Shown here one piece after another: positions 8,057 to 16,874 of a stretch of DNA of 32,382 nucleotides. The stretch covers positions 92,516 to 124,897 of the forward strand of contig PLXC01000086.1 of NCBI GenBank assembly GCA_003151275.1. Reading direction: 5' to 3'. The position numbers and the translations under genes were made by a program. Origin of the DNA: Candidatus Melainabacteria bacterium. Lineage in GTDB: Bacteria > Cyanobacteriota > Vampirovibrionia > Obscuribacterales > Obscuribacteraceae. The notes beneath the pieces are model-generated. The model saw nothing but the letters and a program-made list of their open reading frames with translations, did not search any database and had not been told where the DNA came from. Positions within the stretch are counted from its first letter, which is position 1. Every line of letters begins with the position of its first letter.

Positions 8057-8896
8057 TTAACCGCCAGGAGGAGGTGGTGGAGGAGGTGGTGGTGGCGGTG
8101 GCGGCGGAGGAGGTGGAGGCGGAGGAGGCGGTGGCGGTGGAGGAGGCGGCGGTGGCGTTGGACGGTGCGGCGGCGAACCCGGCTGAGGCGGAGGTGGCGA
8201 AGAAGGAAAGACAACTGGATTGGTCTTATTGCCGCCACCACCATGGTTTGTTAGGGCAACCGGAACAGCAATCGCCGTAGCTATTATTGCTCCGATCACT
8301 ACTACAATTACGACCTTTGTCAGTAGTTTTTTGTTTGGCTTGGCCACTGAACCAGGTTTTGTGCAGGTCGGGCTCAAGGTCATTTTCTTCACTTGCGCTT
8401 GAGCTGAGTCGATCATGGTTTTGTAAGCTCTAGGCGAGTGAATTGTTTTCACTGCACTCATTGCCACGGTCTGTCCGGCGATTGTGAGTTGGTCGGGCGA
8501 TAACTGTGAAATAGGCCCTTTAATGGATTTGCCATCTAGTAGGTCGACGCTTTCTGGACAGTTCTCGCCCGTTAAGCTGCCCAGACCTGGACCGTCATTG
8601 AAGAAGGCAGTTGCTTCGGTATGGGCTCTACCGTTTGATATCACCGTAGTCTGTTTTACTAAGATTCCCTGCAGCAGGTCTTGGGTTTGAGCTGAAAGTT
8701 GCCCTTTCCCGGTAATGGTGATCGCCGTGCCGTTTATAGCGGCGAATCCTTCAACAAGCAGCAGTGCGCCGATCTTGCTTACAGGTGCTCGACCTTGAAG
8801 ATTTGATGAGTCTCCGCCTACTTCTGCAAATACCTGAATTGGCAGCATCAATTGCAAAAACAACATTAAGCTGACCAAGGTGGCAAGTGATCTCAC
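8057..8896 (-). CDS. Membrane protein ending in a 30-residue polyproline tail
   Basis: A GTG start with GGAGG six bases upstream gives 279 residues. The N-terminus is a signal peptide (to about PIQVFA). Residues about 30-190 form an extracytoplasmic domain whose part LLDGKSIKGPISQLSPDQLTIAGQTVAM is reminiscent of surface or FecR-like beta-rich modules, though I cannot assign a family. A Lys-rich stop-transfer precedes a transmembrane helix near 195-218 (VVIVVVIGAIIATAIAVPVAL). The tail is Gly- then Pro-rich and ends in exactly 30 consecutive prolines and GG. Smooth translation of such a run normally depends on EF-P. Function unknown; the tail suggests a protein-binding or wall-spanning spacer. 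Confidence 0.78.
   Translation of the reverse strand: MRSLATLVSLMLFLQLMLPIQVFAEVGGDSSNLQGRAPVSKIGALLLVEGFAAINGTAITITGKGQLSAQTQDLLQGILVKQTTVISNGRAHTEATAFFNDGPGLGSLTGENCPESVDLLDGKSIKGPISQLSPDQLTIAGQTVAMSAVKTIHSPRAYKTMIDSAQAQVKKMTLSPTCTKPGSVAKPNKKLLTKVVIVVVIGAIIATAIAVPVALTNHGGGGNKTNPVVFPSSPPPPQPGSPPHRPTPPPPPPPPPPPPPPPPPPPPPPPPPPPPPPGG
8066..8155 (-). repeat. 30 consecutive proline codons
   Basis: Ninety bases of uninterrupted CCN codons at the 3' end of the gene above. CCT, CCA and CCG are mixed irregularly and CCC is absent, so this is not a single-codon microsatellite. On the plus strand it reads as a GGN-rich tract that also opens spurious glycine or valine/glutamate frames. Confidence 0.9.
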
Positions 8897-9234
8897 AAGA
8901 ACCCTCCAAACTAACTACTTGGCATTCTCCCAGCGAATGCGTGGACAGTACGCAGTATTCGTTGTTATTGGCGCCCGGTCAATTGTGATGTCAGGAGTCG
9001 CGGGCAGATGATCGCCCTTGCTACATCTTTAAAAGGCATCTAAATCGTCAGCCCGTCCAGGTCCGAAAATGCCCAATGATGCTATCGTAAGGAGATAAAT
9101 ATTTCTTATGGCAGATAAACCATTTTCGATCCCGGTCCTAAAATCGGAGAGGAATGAGTTTTGTTAGATGTGGCATGTTGAAAAGAGACGTGCACCATCT
9201 CCGGGGAGTTGTGATTTTGATTGAGAGAGGATTT
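8897..9234. other. Divergent intergenic region with possible short leader frame
   Basis: This 338-base gap separates the polyproline gene (minus) from the TPR-caspase (plus). I see no conserved gene. A 19-codon frame at 9108-9167 (MADKPFSIPVLKSERNEFC) follows AAGGAG, but the spacing to its ATG is long at 13 or more bases. An in-frame ATG for the caspase at 9154 lies inside it. The stretch presumably carries both promoters, but none matches consensus well enough to call. Confidence 0.4.
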
Positions 9235-12051
9235 ATGTTTGCTCGTTATTTATTGCAATCACATCGAGACTTAGCCGCGGATGGTCTAGGCCGCAAGCGG
9301 CTTGACATAAGACCGATTCTAACCTCCTTGAGTGCGGCAGTAATGCTGGCAGGGCAGACATTTCCGCTTCTCGGATCCCCAGCTATTGCTCAGACGACAA
9401 TGACTACAGGAGCGCGTGCGCTGCCTCCGACGACTGCGCCGCTGGCTCAGAATCTGCAAATTTCCTCCTTTAGAAACGCCGTAAATACTAAGCAACTATC
9501 TTTTAAGCTGCACGGTGATGGCGTTCTAACGAAGACTGTCCAACTTGAGCTTACTAACAACACAGGTAAAGCGCTGCGCATAGTCATTCCTGCAAATGAA
9601 GTGTTTCATCCTAACAGCAGTGCCGCGCAAACGATGATGTCCGTTCGTGATCGCCTCGTCACTATTCCTCCAGGCAAAACCGTTTTTACCGACCAGCCGA
9701 CAATCTGCATAGCGCCTCGCAGTGTTGCACCACCGCCTCCAAGCGGAGTTGATTACACAGTCGGCAACTATCCGGACCGCAGTGAGTGGAAGCAGTTCGC
9801 ATCCATACTTGCGGCTGCCGATAAGTTGGCGACCGAAGGCAAGTTCAACAACGTTCATTTGAGCGATGTTCGTGGCACCATTGCCCAATTTGCTGTTTGG
9901 ACGCAGTTGGGTCGCAAAACGAAGAAGCCTGAAGATCAAGTCAATGAGAAGACCTTTGCCGAGCAATATTTGAAATCGCTCGGCGGAGAAATTTCGCGGG
10001 ATCCAGTCAAGGCAAAGAAAAAATATGGTGATAGTTTTGAGTTGGGTCCCACTGGCATTGCTGTTATAAAAGATTCGAAAAAGCAAAAGGAAATCGAAGC
10101 AGCAAGTACGGCGATTTTTAGCGCGATCGATTTAACGCTGAATTTGAGCACAGATCCAAAATTAAAAACGGCATCGCTACCCGGTGAGTCGAATTGGGAA
10201 ACCTGCACTCAGGTCGGCGAGCGAGCTTTTGAAAAGGGTGACTATGTCGAAGCAGAAGAATTGCTAGGCTCTGCACTCGAAGAAGCAGAAAAGTTTGGTG
10301 AAGGAGATATTCGCCTTGCCACCACTTTGCTAGATCTTGCGAAGTGTAGTGAGGATCAAGGTAAGTACGGTGATGCTGAGCCTAGACTTGTCAGAGCCTT
10401 GCGTATTCAAAACAAAGTGGCACCAGATTCCATTGACGTGGCGACAACAGAAAATTCATTGGGTGTTTTAAAAACGCACGTTGGCAGGCGAGATTCCGGA
10501 CAGAAGGGATTTTCCACTGACTCGAAAGGCGCTTTCGATGAAGCAGAAAGTCATTTGGTCAAAGCTCGTGATTTGCGCACAAAAGTTTTGGGCGCAAATT
10601 CCGCCGAGGTCGGAGAAACTCTCAACAACCTGGCTAATTTATACATCCTTGAAGAGCGTTACAACGAAGCGCGACCGCTTCTCGATCAAGCTCTCGCCAT
10701 AAGACTGAAGGCCTTGGGCCCGGACAGTCCTGAAGTGGCAGAGGTTAATAAAAACATTGGCGCTATGTACGAAAAGCAAGGCAAATATGTACTGGCTGAG
10801 AAGTTCTACAAGAATGCACTTGCCATCGACGCTCAGGCGCTCGGAAAAGATCATCCTTATGTTGCCACCATATTAGATGGCTTATCCAATATTGCAAGAC
10901 TGCAGGATAAGAGCGACGAAGCTGGAAGTTTTAATTCCGCTGCTAAAGAGATTCGCAAGGTCAGCCTCGGTCAAAACGTGGAGATGCTGGCGTCACTTCC
11001 GGATAACTACGAGGCTCTTACAAGGATCAGAAATTTCGCTAACGAAACCGACAAGATTGAAGCGAATGCGCAAATTTTCAAAGGCATAGTCACAGATAAG
11101 CCGAAATCGAATCGACCGATCAAAGACAAATGGGCTCTAGTGATTGGGGTCAGCAAATTCAAAGACGCGTCAATGAACTTAAAATATTCGGACAAGGATG
11201 CGCTGGCGTTTTATGACTATCTCGTCAAGGATGCGCATTTTTCGCCGGATCACGTTAGGTTGCTGCTCAATGACAAAGCCACTCGCGAAAACATCATGTC
11301 GCAAATTGGTGACAAGTGGTTAGTTCGTGTGACTGGACCAGATGACCTTGTCGTCATTTATTTTTCCGGACACGGAAGCCCATCTACGGCTGACCAGAAA
11401 GGTGTCAATTACCTTGTTGCATACAACACGGATAAGAACAGCTTGTTCAGCACGGGCATCAACTTGAAAGAATTTGCTGGACTCGTCAAAGATCGTGTTA
11501 ACTCCGAGCGTGTTGTGATGGTTATGGACGCTTGTCATAGCGGTGCAGCCAGCGCGACTAAAGGACTTGTGCGGGTTCATAATATGGATGCTGAAGAAGT
11601 TGCGCAAGGGACTGGACAACTCGTTATTTGTTCAAGCGAACCTTCACAAGTTTCTTGGGAATCAAATAGATATCCAAACGGTGTTTTCACTCACTACCTT
11701 ATCGAAGGCTTGAAGATGAGGGGCTCAAATACTCAGCTTGGTGAAGCGTATGAGTACATGAAAAATAAAGTGAGAGAAGAAGTCGCTTTCGATCGAAAGG
11801 AAGCTCAAGTACCGATCATTCGCAGTCACTGGGAAGGAAAGGATTTGATCATGGGTGCGCCACCAAGCGAAATTCGACCAAGTTTGCCTGCTGATCCAAG
11901 AGAAATCAGCGTTGAGGTGCAACCTGAAGTCGAGAATAGCGCCAAGAAAAGCATCAGCGTTTTGAAGAAACCAGTCGGCACCGCAAGCAAAGTTGTCACC
12001 AACAAATCCGCAACCAGCAGCAAAACAGTTCGGCCAGCTAATAAGATCTAG
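9235..12051 (+). CDS. Exported TPR-caspase (peptidase family C14)
   Basis: I prefer the ATG at 9235 (GAGAGG five bases upstream), which places a signal peptide near the N-terminus (hydrophobic core about 29-53, ending SPAIA before QTT). The frame is open to 9154, which would add 27 residues. The 938-residue product has an N-terminal beta-rich region, a kinesin-light-chain-type TPR block of about four 42-residue units (about 325-570, NNLANLYILEERYNEARPLLDQALAIR and similar), then a caspase-like domain starting WALVIGVSKF. The catalytic dyad is intact: His713 in YFSGHGSP and Cys767 in MDACHSGAA. Such metacaspase-like enzymes cleave after basic residues; TPRs probably recruit partners. The tail is Lys/Ser/Thr-rich. 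Role unknown, and export makes a cell-envelope task likely. Confidence 0.88.
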   Translation: MFARYLLQSHRDLAADGLGRKRLDIRPILTSLSAAVMLAGQTFPLLGSPAIAQTTMTTGARALPPTTAPLAQNLQISSFRNAVNTKQLSFKLHGDGVLTKTVQLELTNNTGKALRIVIPANEVFHPNSSAAQTMMSVRDRLVTIPPGKTVFTDQPTICIAPRSVAPPPPSGVDYTVGNYPDRSEWKQFASILAAADKLATEGKFNNVHLSDVRGTIAQFAVWTQLGRKTKKPEDQVNEKTFAEQYLKSLGGEISRDPVKAKKKYGDSFELGPTGIAVIKDSKKQKEIEAASTAIFSAIDLTLNLSTDPKLKTASLPGESNWETCTQVGERAFEKGDYVEAEELLGSALEEAEKFGEGDIRLATTLLDLAKCSEDQGKYGDAEPRLVRALRIQNKVAPDSIDVATTENSLGVLKTHVGRRDSGQKGFSTDSKGAFDEAESHLVKARDLRTKVLGANSAEVGETLNNLANLYILEERYNEARPLLDQALAIRLKALGPDSPEVAEVNKNIGAMYEKQGKYVLAEKFYKNALAIDAQALGKDHPYVATILDGLSNIARLQDKSDEAGSFNSAAKEIRKVSLGQNVEMLASLPDNYEALTRIRNFANETDKIEANAQIFKGIVTDKPKSNRPIKDKWALVIGVSKFKDASMNLKYSDKDALAFYDYLVKDAHFSPDHVRLLLNDKATRENIMSQIGDKWLVRVTGPDDLVVIYFSGHGSPSTADQKGVNYLVAYNTDKNSLFSTGINLKEFAGLVKDRVNSERVVMVMDACHSGAASATKGLVRVHNMDAEEVAQGTGQLVICSSEPSQVSWESNRYPNGVFTHYLIEGLKMRGSNTQLGEAYEYMKNKVREEVAFDRKEAQVPIIRSHWEGKDLIMGAPPSEIRPSLPADPREISVEVQPEVENSAKKSISVLKKPVGTASKVVTNKSATSSKTVRPANKI

Positions 12052-12057
12052 TGCTCA

Positions 12058-12084
12058 ATCAGCAGCGGCACCCTGCGTGCTGAT
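12058..12084 (+). terminator. Hairpin after the caspase gene
   Basis: ATCAGCA pairs with TGCTGAT across a 13-base GC-rich loop seven bases after the caspase stop codon. It lacks a T tract, so it is a weak candidate. A second stem (ACAGAGCGC at 12110-12118 with GCGCTCTGT at 12133-12141) straddles the stop of the convergent TetR gene. Confidence 0.35.
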
Positions 12085-12119
12085 AAGCGGATGACGTGTC
12101 CATCCTAAGACAGAGCGCT

Positions 12120-12782
12120 CTATCGAGATTGTGCGCTCTGTTGCGACGCGAACAAAATCACATCGATCAGCGAATTGATTAAACGTTCGCGAGACATCGG
12201 CATTGTATGTTTGCCACCAAGTATTTCTTGGGCAATGATGAAATTGATTAACGAACCGTGCATTATCCGCGCCACTGCCTCAGGATCGCCGAAGGCCAAT
12301 TCATCGTTTTCTCGAATGTATTGCGCAAGTTTAGCAATTCCTGGACTAACCAAACGCGAAAGGTAAAGTTCAGACAATTCTGGAAAGCGCGCTGACTCGC
12401 CAATCACCAGGCGCATCAAAGAAACATATTCCCAATCATCCATTTGAGACAAAGTGATCTGTGCAAGCTTGCGCAGGAATGATTGTGTGGGCAATGAACG
12501 CAACTCAGGGGTCATGCCTGCATCGACAAAATGTTCCAGCAGCCGGTCCATAAGAGCGCTGAACAACTCTTCTTTAGCCCCAAAATAACTGTAGAGGGTT
12601 TGCTTTGCAACGCCTGACTCGGCTGCGATCGCGTCCATACTCGCAGAGTAGCCGTTGCTCAAAAAAGTTCGCAGCGCGCCTTGCATGATTTGCTCGCGCT
12701 TATCCCGAGCCCGGTCGCTGGTTTCGTGCGCGATGTTTAAAGCGTTGAGTTTGGTGGCGGGTTTGCGTAGCGCCTTAGTCAT
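12120..12782 (-). CDS. TetR/AcrR-family transcriptional regulator
   Basis: A 220-residue repressor of the TetR family. The DNA-binding domain spans about 28-74, with REQIMQGALRTFLSNGYSASMDAIAAESGVAKQTLYSYFGAKEELF containing the typical helix-turn-helix and YSYFGAKEELF end. The ligand-binding C-terminal half (about 90-215, with MRLVIGESARFPELSELYLSRLV) resembles AefR-like members that respond to small hydrophobic compounds. TetR proteins usually repress their own and neighbouring genes, and a 22-base half-palindromic motif 30-52 bases upstream of this start recurs upstream of the small membrane-protein gene at 13022-13306, making that gene the best target candidate. The inducer is not predictable. 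Confidence 0.92.
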   Translation of the reverse strand: MTKALRKPATKLNALNIAHETSDRARDKREQIMQGALRTFLSNGYSASMDAIAAESGVAKQTLYSYFGAKEELFSALMDRLLEHFVDAGMTPELRSLPTQSFLRKLAQITLSQMDDWEYVSLMRLVIGESARFPELSELYLSRLVSPGIAKLAQYIRENDELAFGDPEAVARIMHGSLINFIIAQEILGGKHTMPMSRERLINSLIDVILFASQQSAQSR

Positions 12783-12812
12783 AAGCGGTGCTCAAATTCG
12801 ACATTTGTTTTG

Positions 12813-12834
12813 GTAATCATACTGGCTAGTCTAA
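12813..12834 (-). promoter_or_regulatory. Probable TetR operator, copy 1 (autoregulation)
   Basis: Plus-strand reading: GTAATCATACT, four variable bases, AGTCTAA. The inner ACT-N4-AGT is a perfect dyad and the arms match at 5 of 7 positions. The same motif occurs at 13330-13351 at nearly the same distance from another start codon. Confidence 0.5.
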
Positions 12835-12971
12835 CACAGGTAAGTGAGTTGTAGTCTCTGATTCCGAAGGGTTCTTGCCAGAGTTGCGAAAGGTTCGGGA
12901 CAGCACGGGAGGTGTGTCTTTTATTTCCGCCTCTCGTTGGTGTGATTTCCGAAGAGTGATCCAATCGCCAA

Positions 12972-13003
12972 AATATGCGCCTGAACTGCTTCAAGCGCAT
13001 ATT
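12972..13003 (-). terminator. Terminator of the small membrane-protein gene
   Basis: Nine-base arms AATATGCGC and GCGCATATT, with an inner TGAA/TTCA pairing and a four-base loop. In the minus direction the 3' arm runs into TTTT. It begins 18 bases after the stop of the gene at 13022-13306, which separates that gene from tetR. Confidence 0.65.
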
Positions 13004-13021
13004 GTTGTTGCCCAAACTTGA

Positions 13022-13306
13022 TTAGTGCTTTAAGACTCTGTGCTTGATGATTTTGCAGAGGCGGTACATGCCCAAGGCGGTTGTGCCAGCAAGCAGCGCG
13101 GGGATGGCTGCGAAACCCCAGTTCTGTGTTTGCATTGCTTCTGGGGCATACAAGGTACCCACAACTGCAAATGGAATCAGAAAGGATAGAAAGTAGGTTG
13201 AGCTGTGGCAGCTGGAGCTGCAGTCAGCTACAGAAGAGAGGCTGGGCTCACTAAACGTATCGGTTGCCGGTGCTGCAGTAGTACGCGTCTCTTCTTGTCC
13301 GATCAT
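13022..13306 (-). CDS. Small membrane protein, probable TetR target
   Basis: This 94-residue protein has a Ser/Thr-rich, cysteine-containing N-terminus (SVADCSSSCHSS at 25-36), two hydrophobic helices (about 38-56, and 66-81 with ending GMYRLCKI), and a basic tail (KIIKHRVLKH). I do not recognise a family. AGGAG lies 10 bases before the ATG. A near-consensus promoter (TTGACA, 17-base spacer, TAGTAT) precedes it, overlapped by the motif shared with the tetR promoter, and a good terminator follows, so it is its own transcription unit. Regulation by the adjacent TetR protein is inferred from the shared site. Confidence 0.6.
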   Translation of the reverse strand: MIGQEETRTTAAPATDTFSEPSLSSVADCSSSCHSSTYFLSFLIPFAVVGTLYAPEAMQTQNWGFAAIPALLAGTTALGMYRLCKIIKHRVLKH

Positions 13307-13329
13307 GGGTGAATCACTCCTGTTTGCAT

Positions 13330-13351
13330 GTAATCATACTACCCAGTCTAA
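13330..13351 (-). promoter_or_regulatory. Probable TetR operator, copy 2
   Basis: Same GTAATCATACT, N4, AGTCTAA motif as at 12813-12834. It covers the -10 element of the promoter at 13336-13364, an ideal position for repression. Confidence 0.5.
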
Positions 13352-13364
13352 TTCCGTTTGTCAA
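13336..13364 (-). promoter_or_regulatory. Promoter of the small membrane-protein gene
   Basis: On the minus strand TTGACA (13364-13359) and TAGTAT (13341-13336) are separated by 17 bases. Transcription would start near 13329, about 23 bases before the ATG. Confidence 0.55.
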
Positions 13365-13456
13365 GTAGGTGTTTGTGAAAAAAAGGCCGACTAAATAACC
13401 CATACAGCTATTGGTTTAATCATTCGCTTGAGTATGATCTGCATTTGTTTTAGTAG

Positions 13457-13732
13457 TTAATCCGAAACTTCACGCTTATTTGTGGATCTACGGAGGACGT
13501 CGGCAGCCTCTTGCATGATCCGGTCGACCTCAATGGGATCAGTAACATCCCTGAAATCGTTCAGTATTTGATCGTTATGGAAGAGCACACCAGGTTGCCA
13601 CTGCCCACCTTTAAATGAAGCAGTTCTACCACTGTCGAAAATGACGATACTGCCGTCCTCAGGATCTTTACCGATGATGGGTGGCACTATTCCATGTGAA
13701 GAAGAACGTTTGAAAACCGGCCTCATCTGCAC
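13457..13732 (-). CDS. Hypothetical protein, 91 residues
   Basis: No family recognised. The sequence looks like a folded small cytoplasmic protein: a Pro/Gly-rich beta-strand part (PPIIGKDPEDGSIVIFDSGRTASF) followed by an amphipathic helical part (DPIEVDRIMQEAADVLRRSTNK). There is no signal peptide or membrane segment. GAGG sits five to six bases before the ATG, which supports this start. It is separated from its neighbours on both sides, so it is probably transcribed alone. It belongs to a patch of small unknown genes between tetR and the beta-propeller gene. Confidence 0.55.
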   Translation of the reverse strand: MQMRPVFKRSSSHGIVPPIIGKDPEDGSIVIFDSGRTASFKGGQWQPGVLFHNDQILNDFRDVTDPIEVDRIMQEAADVLRRSTNKREVSD

Positions 13733-13899
13733 CTCTGACTTCTAAGCTGACCTTTAGCTCGGATCTGAAAGAGCTATCGAGAGTAGACCATAAGAGATGG
13801 ATTTGCAAAAGAGCGACAGGAGGCACACAGGGCGAGACCAAACCGAATAGCCGATGGCGCTACTGCACCATCAGCAAAATAACATTCGTTGAGGTTGGA

Positions 13900-14097
13900 C
13901 TACTTGCTCCCGTGTGTCTTCCCGAATCTGTGGACAACATCCACGTTGGGAGGGCGAAATTCTTCTGCTTCTTTTATGTTCTCGAAGTCCGACGACTCCG
14001 TTGCTTTATCTACAAGCTCCGCTTTAACACGGTTCTTGCCGCGTTTCCCGACCAACGGTTGGGGCGTAACCTGACCTTCAATCTTATCTTTTTTCAT
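13900..14097 (-). CDS. Hypothetical small basic/charged protein, 65 residues
   Basis: AGGA six bases before the ATG gives reasonable support for translation. The product is highly charged, with a Lys/Arg-rich first half (MKKDKIEGQVTPQPLVGKRG) and an acidic stretch ESSDFENIKEAEEF in the second half. It has no hydrophobic core and is probably disordered. No homologous family comes to mind. An 8-bp inverted repeat (CTCGTCAA at 14122-14129, TTGACGAG at 14155-14162) lies just upstream and may be regulatory. It could be spurious. Confidence 0.4.
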   Translation of the reverse strand: MKKDKIEGQVTPQPLVGKRGKNRVKAELVDKATESSDFENIKEAEEFRPPNVDVVHRFGKTHGSK

Positions 14098-14281
14098 ATT
14101 GCGTCCTATTGGCTTTTTAAGCTCGTCAATTTCTGAGTTTCAGCGTATTCGTGCTTGACGAGAACGCATGCCAAAAGTTGCAGACGTCTTCGGCTGAGGA
14201 AATTGTGTGATGTCTTTGTTATTTTGCGGCTGCATGATGTCCACATGGTCAGGCAGGGTTTTGAGAAGTGGAGATTTGCAA

Positions 14282-14569
<288 letters not shown>

Positions 14570-16509
14570 CGCAATAATTTTCGGCGTTGCCGGCGTTCTG
14601 AAATCGATGAAAGTCGCCAGATCTTTCCCTTCCGGGGAACGACCTATGGCAACAGCAGTGCGATTGAACGCGGCTAAAGCGACGCCATCATGCGGTAAAT
14701 CTATCGAGCCAAGAACGTGCAAATCCTTCTCGTCTTTGGAGAGGATCAAGCAAAAACCTTTGGAACTCTGGTCAATTGCTGCTATGACAATGAAGTCATC
14801 GAGTAAAACAACGTCGCGCACGCCCAGATTTTCAAAATGACGACTACCAACGAGCTCTGCATTATCACCGAGTTTATATAGCGAGACATCGTTTAGTCCG
14901 CCCAGCAGGATCGCATTTCCATTAGCAGAGGCGTGTGAAAAAGTGCCAGCTACGTCGTAGACTTTGTCGATGCTCATACTGTTTGAATAGACTTGGAGCT
15001 TGCTCAGTGTCGTTGTTTTCTTCGGATTCTCTCTGAGAACGTAAGCTCGCTGTTGCGTCTTGTCGAAACAAACTTGCTGACCGACTATTTTTACCGTTGC
15101 CACCGTGTCGTTCAACTTGTCCATCTTGCGCAGCAACATCGAATCCTTGGTCAAACAAAGTACAAAACTGCCCGCGCCCACGACCGACTTGACGGAACTC
15201 GAAAGGCTGGCCACAGTTGATAAAATAGGTCTGGTCGACTGTTGAATATCGTAGAGTTTTAGATCTGCTCCGGCCAGCACCACTAAGTCGCCCCAAGTTG
15301 CGAGGCTGGATGCAGGCAGTCTTGGGATCGTGTAATTGTATCCAAATGTCCAATTCGACCCGACTTGCGAGAGCATTTGGATACCAGCCCAACCGGAGGC
15401 GACGTAAACGTTTTTGCCGCTCAGTGCAACGCTCGAATGTGAACCGTAGCCACCACTTTGTTTGGGCAGAGTGACAACTTGCTCTTTGATGATCGCTTTG
15501 GTTTTTGTGCAAATAAAAGATGCGAGCATGCGATCGCTACTCGATTCACCGAATATCATAAAGCGATCTTTCTGGGCAGATGCATCGAAGACATTGCTTA
15601 ACGGATCCAAATTAACTTCTAGCACCACCCGCGGTTTCGGTTCGAGCGCGATTGACTTTGCGACGCAAGTGCCGCCGCTTGGGCTAAGAGCTGAGGTCGT
15701 GCCGGCGACAATGGCGGCATCTTTAAATCGAGCCATGGCTTTGAAATCGCCATCCAATTTAATCGTGCCTCTTGTTACTGGCGTGCGCGGATCAATCAAT
15801 CCAAAATATTGCAACTGGGAGTTGGCGCCAGATTCGAGCACCAACAAATTACGGTCTTGCAAATCCATCGAACTAACAGGCAGATCCGTAGTCACGGAAG
15901 AAAGCGGTGTTGACTCCATCTTGCTGCCCTTGACGTTGCCTGCAGCAAATATTGAAACGAGATTTTCGCCACTTGTAGATGTTCCTGCTACGCAAACTAA
16001 CTCAGCGCTTGCTGCAACACAAAATGCTTCTGAAAATCTTTCCAGGGGCATCTTAGTTAAGATCGAAGGATCAGTGATCGGCGATAGATTGATCACGATC
16101 AGCGAATATTGTGCATCGGGTGATTCCGAAGCTGAGAGCACGAGCGCATAAGCTCGTGTTAAGAAGACTTTGAAATCAATTACTTTCTTGCCAAGTCCGC
16201 CGAGTTCGGCAACCACTTTGGGCGGAGTTTTTGGGTTGCTGGGCTTGCGCAAATCTACAATCGCTAAACGACCATACTCGTCAGCAATGCAACAAAACCC
16301 TTTGTCGGCAATGCCGATGCGATCCGGCACGATTGCCGGTGGCCAATCCACCCGAGCCAAAGAATGTGGACCCGAGCGAACGGGTTCAACCTTGACCTTT
16401 TTTGCCCACGCGGATGAGCAATAAAAACCTGGAGCGATTGATGCCAATCCTGCTAGATTACCTAACAAGAACGATCTGCGTGAAAGCATTTAAAAGGTTC
16501 CTGACCTAC

Positions 16510-16767
16510 TCAGGGTAGAAAATTTCTGACAAGCATCTGTACGCCTTGCAACACAAACAAAGCAATCATTGGCGATAGGTCGATGTTGCCAATTGGCGGA
16601 ATAAGCTTGCGAAATGGCGCAATAATTGGTTGCACGGCTTGGTCTAGTGTTTTAAACGGTTGATCGTACCAGCGTATGTTCGGAAACCAACTGAGTAAGC
16701 ACCAAACTATAACAAGCAAATTAACAAGTTGGAGAAAGCCAATTACTATTTGTGCAATCGCTGACAC
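16510..16767 (-). CDS. yggT: YggT/Ycf19-family membrane protein
   Basis: Eighty-five residues with two transmembrane helices (about 6-28 and 66-83) flanking the conserved loop SWFPNIRWYDQPF, QPIIAPFRKLIPPIG and IDLSPMIALFVLQ. That loop, with PFR, IPPxG and DxSP, identifies the YggT/YlmG/Ycf19 family. In cyanobacteria and plastids YlmG affects nucleoid and membrane organisation, and in firmicutes it lies in the cell-division cluster; here neither context applies. Length is normal for a single-repeat member. It is divergent from thiL, and the beta-propeller gene follows 20 bases downstream. Confidence 0.92.
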   Translation of the reverse strand: MSAIAQIVIGFLQLVNLLVIVWCLLSWFPNIRWYDQPFKTLDQAVQPIIAPFRKLIPPIGNIDLSPMIALFVLQGVQMLVRNFLP

Positions 16768-16874
16768 AATTCACCTGACTTTGGAATAATTCCGATTCTC
16801 TAAACGTTCCTGGACATCCCTATTGCCAGATTGTAGCATCATCTCCTGTACGCTCGCCCGTCAAAGGCTTTTAA

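Noticed and set aside
8041..8280. Frames rich in Arg/His/Leu or Val/Glu/Ala opposite or beside the polyproline tract
   Set aside because: They arise from the CCN/GGN composition of the proline codons and have no independent support.
12779..13015. Minus-strand frame of 78 residues just upstream of tetR
   Set aside because: It covers the tetR promoter/operator and the terminator of the next gene, and its composition is not protein-like.
13430..13440. A third AGTATGAT-like operator half-site
   Set aside because: It matches only the -10-like half, is in the opposite orientation and lacks the AGTCTAA partner.
15462..16151. 229-residue plus-strand frame antisense to the beta-propeller gene
   Set aside because: The minus frame has a Tat signal and repeated propeller strands; the plus frame is a serine-rich shadow without a ribosome site.
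16768..16874. TPP riboswitch upstream of thiL
   Set aside because: The 107-base gap is short and I found no CTGAGA or ACCTGA core pair in the right arrangement.
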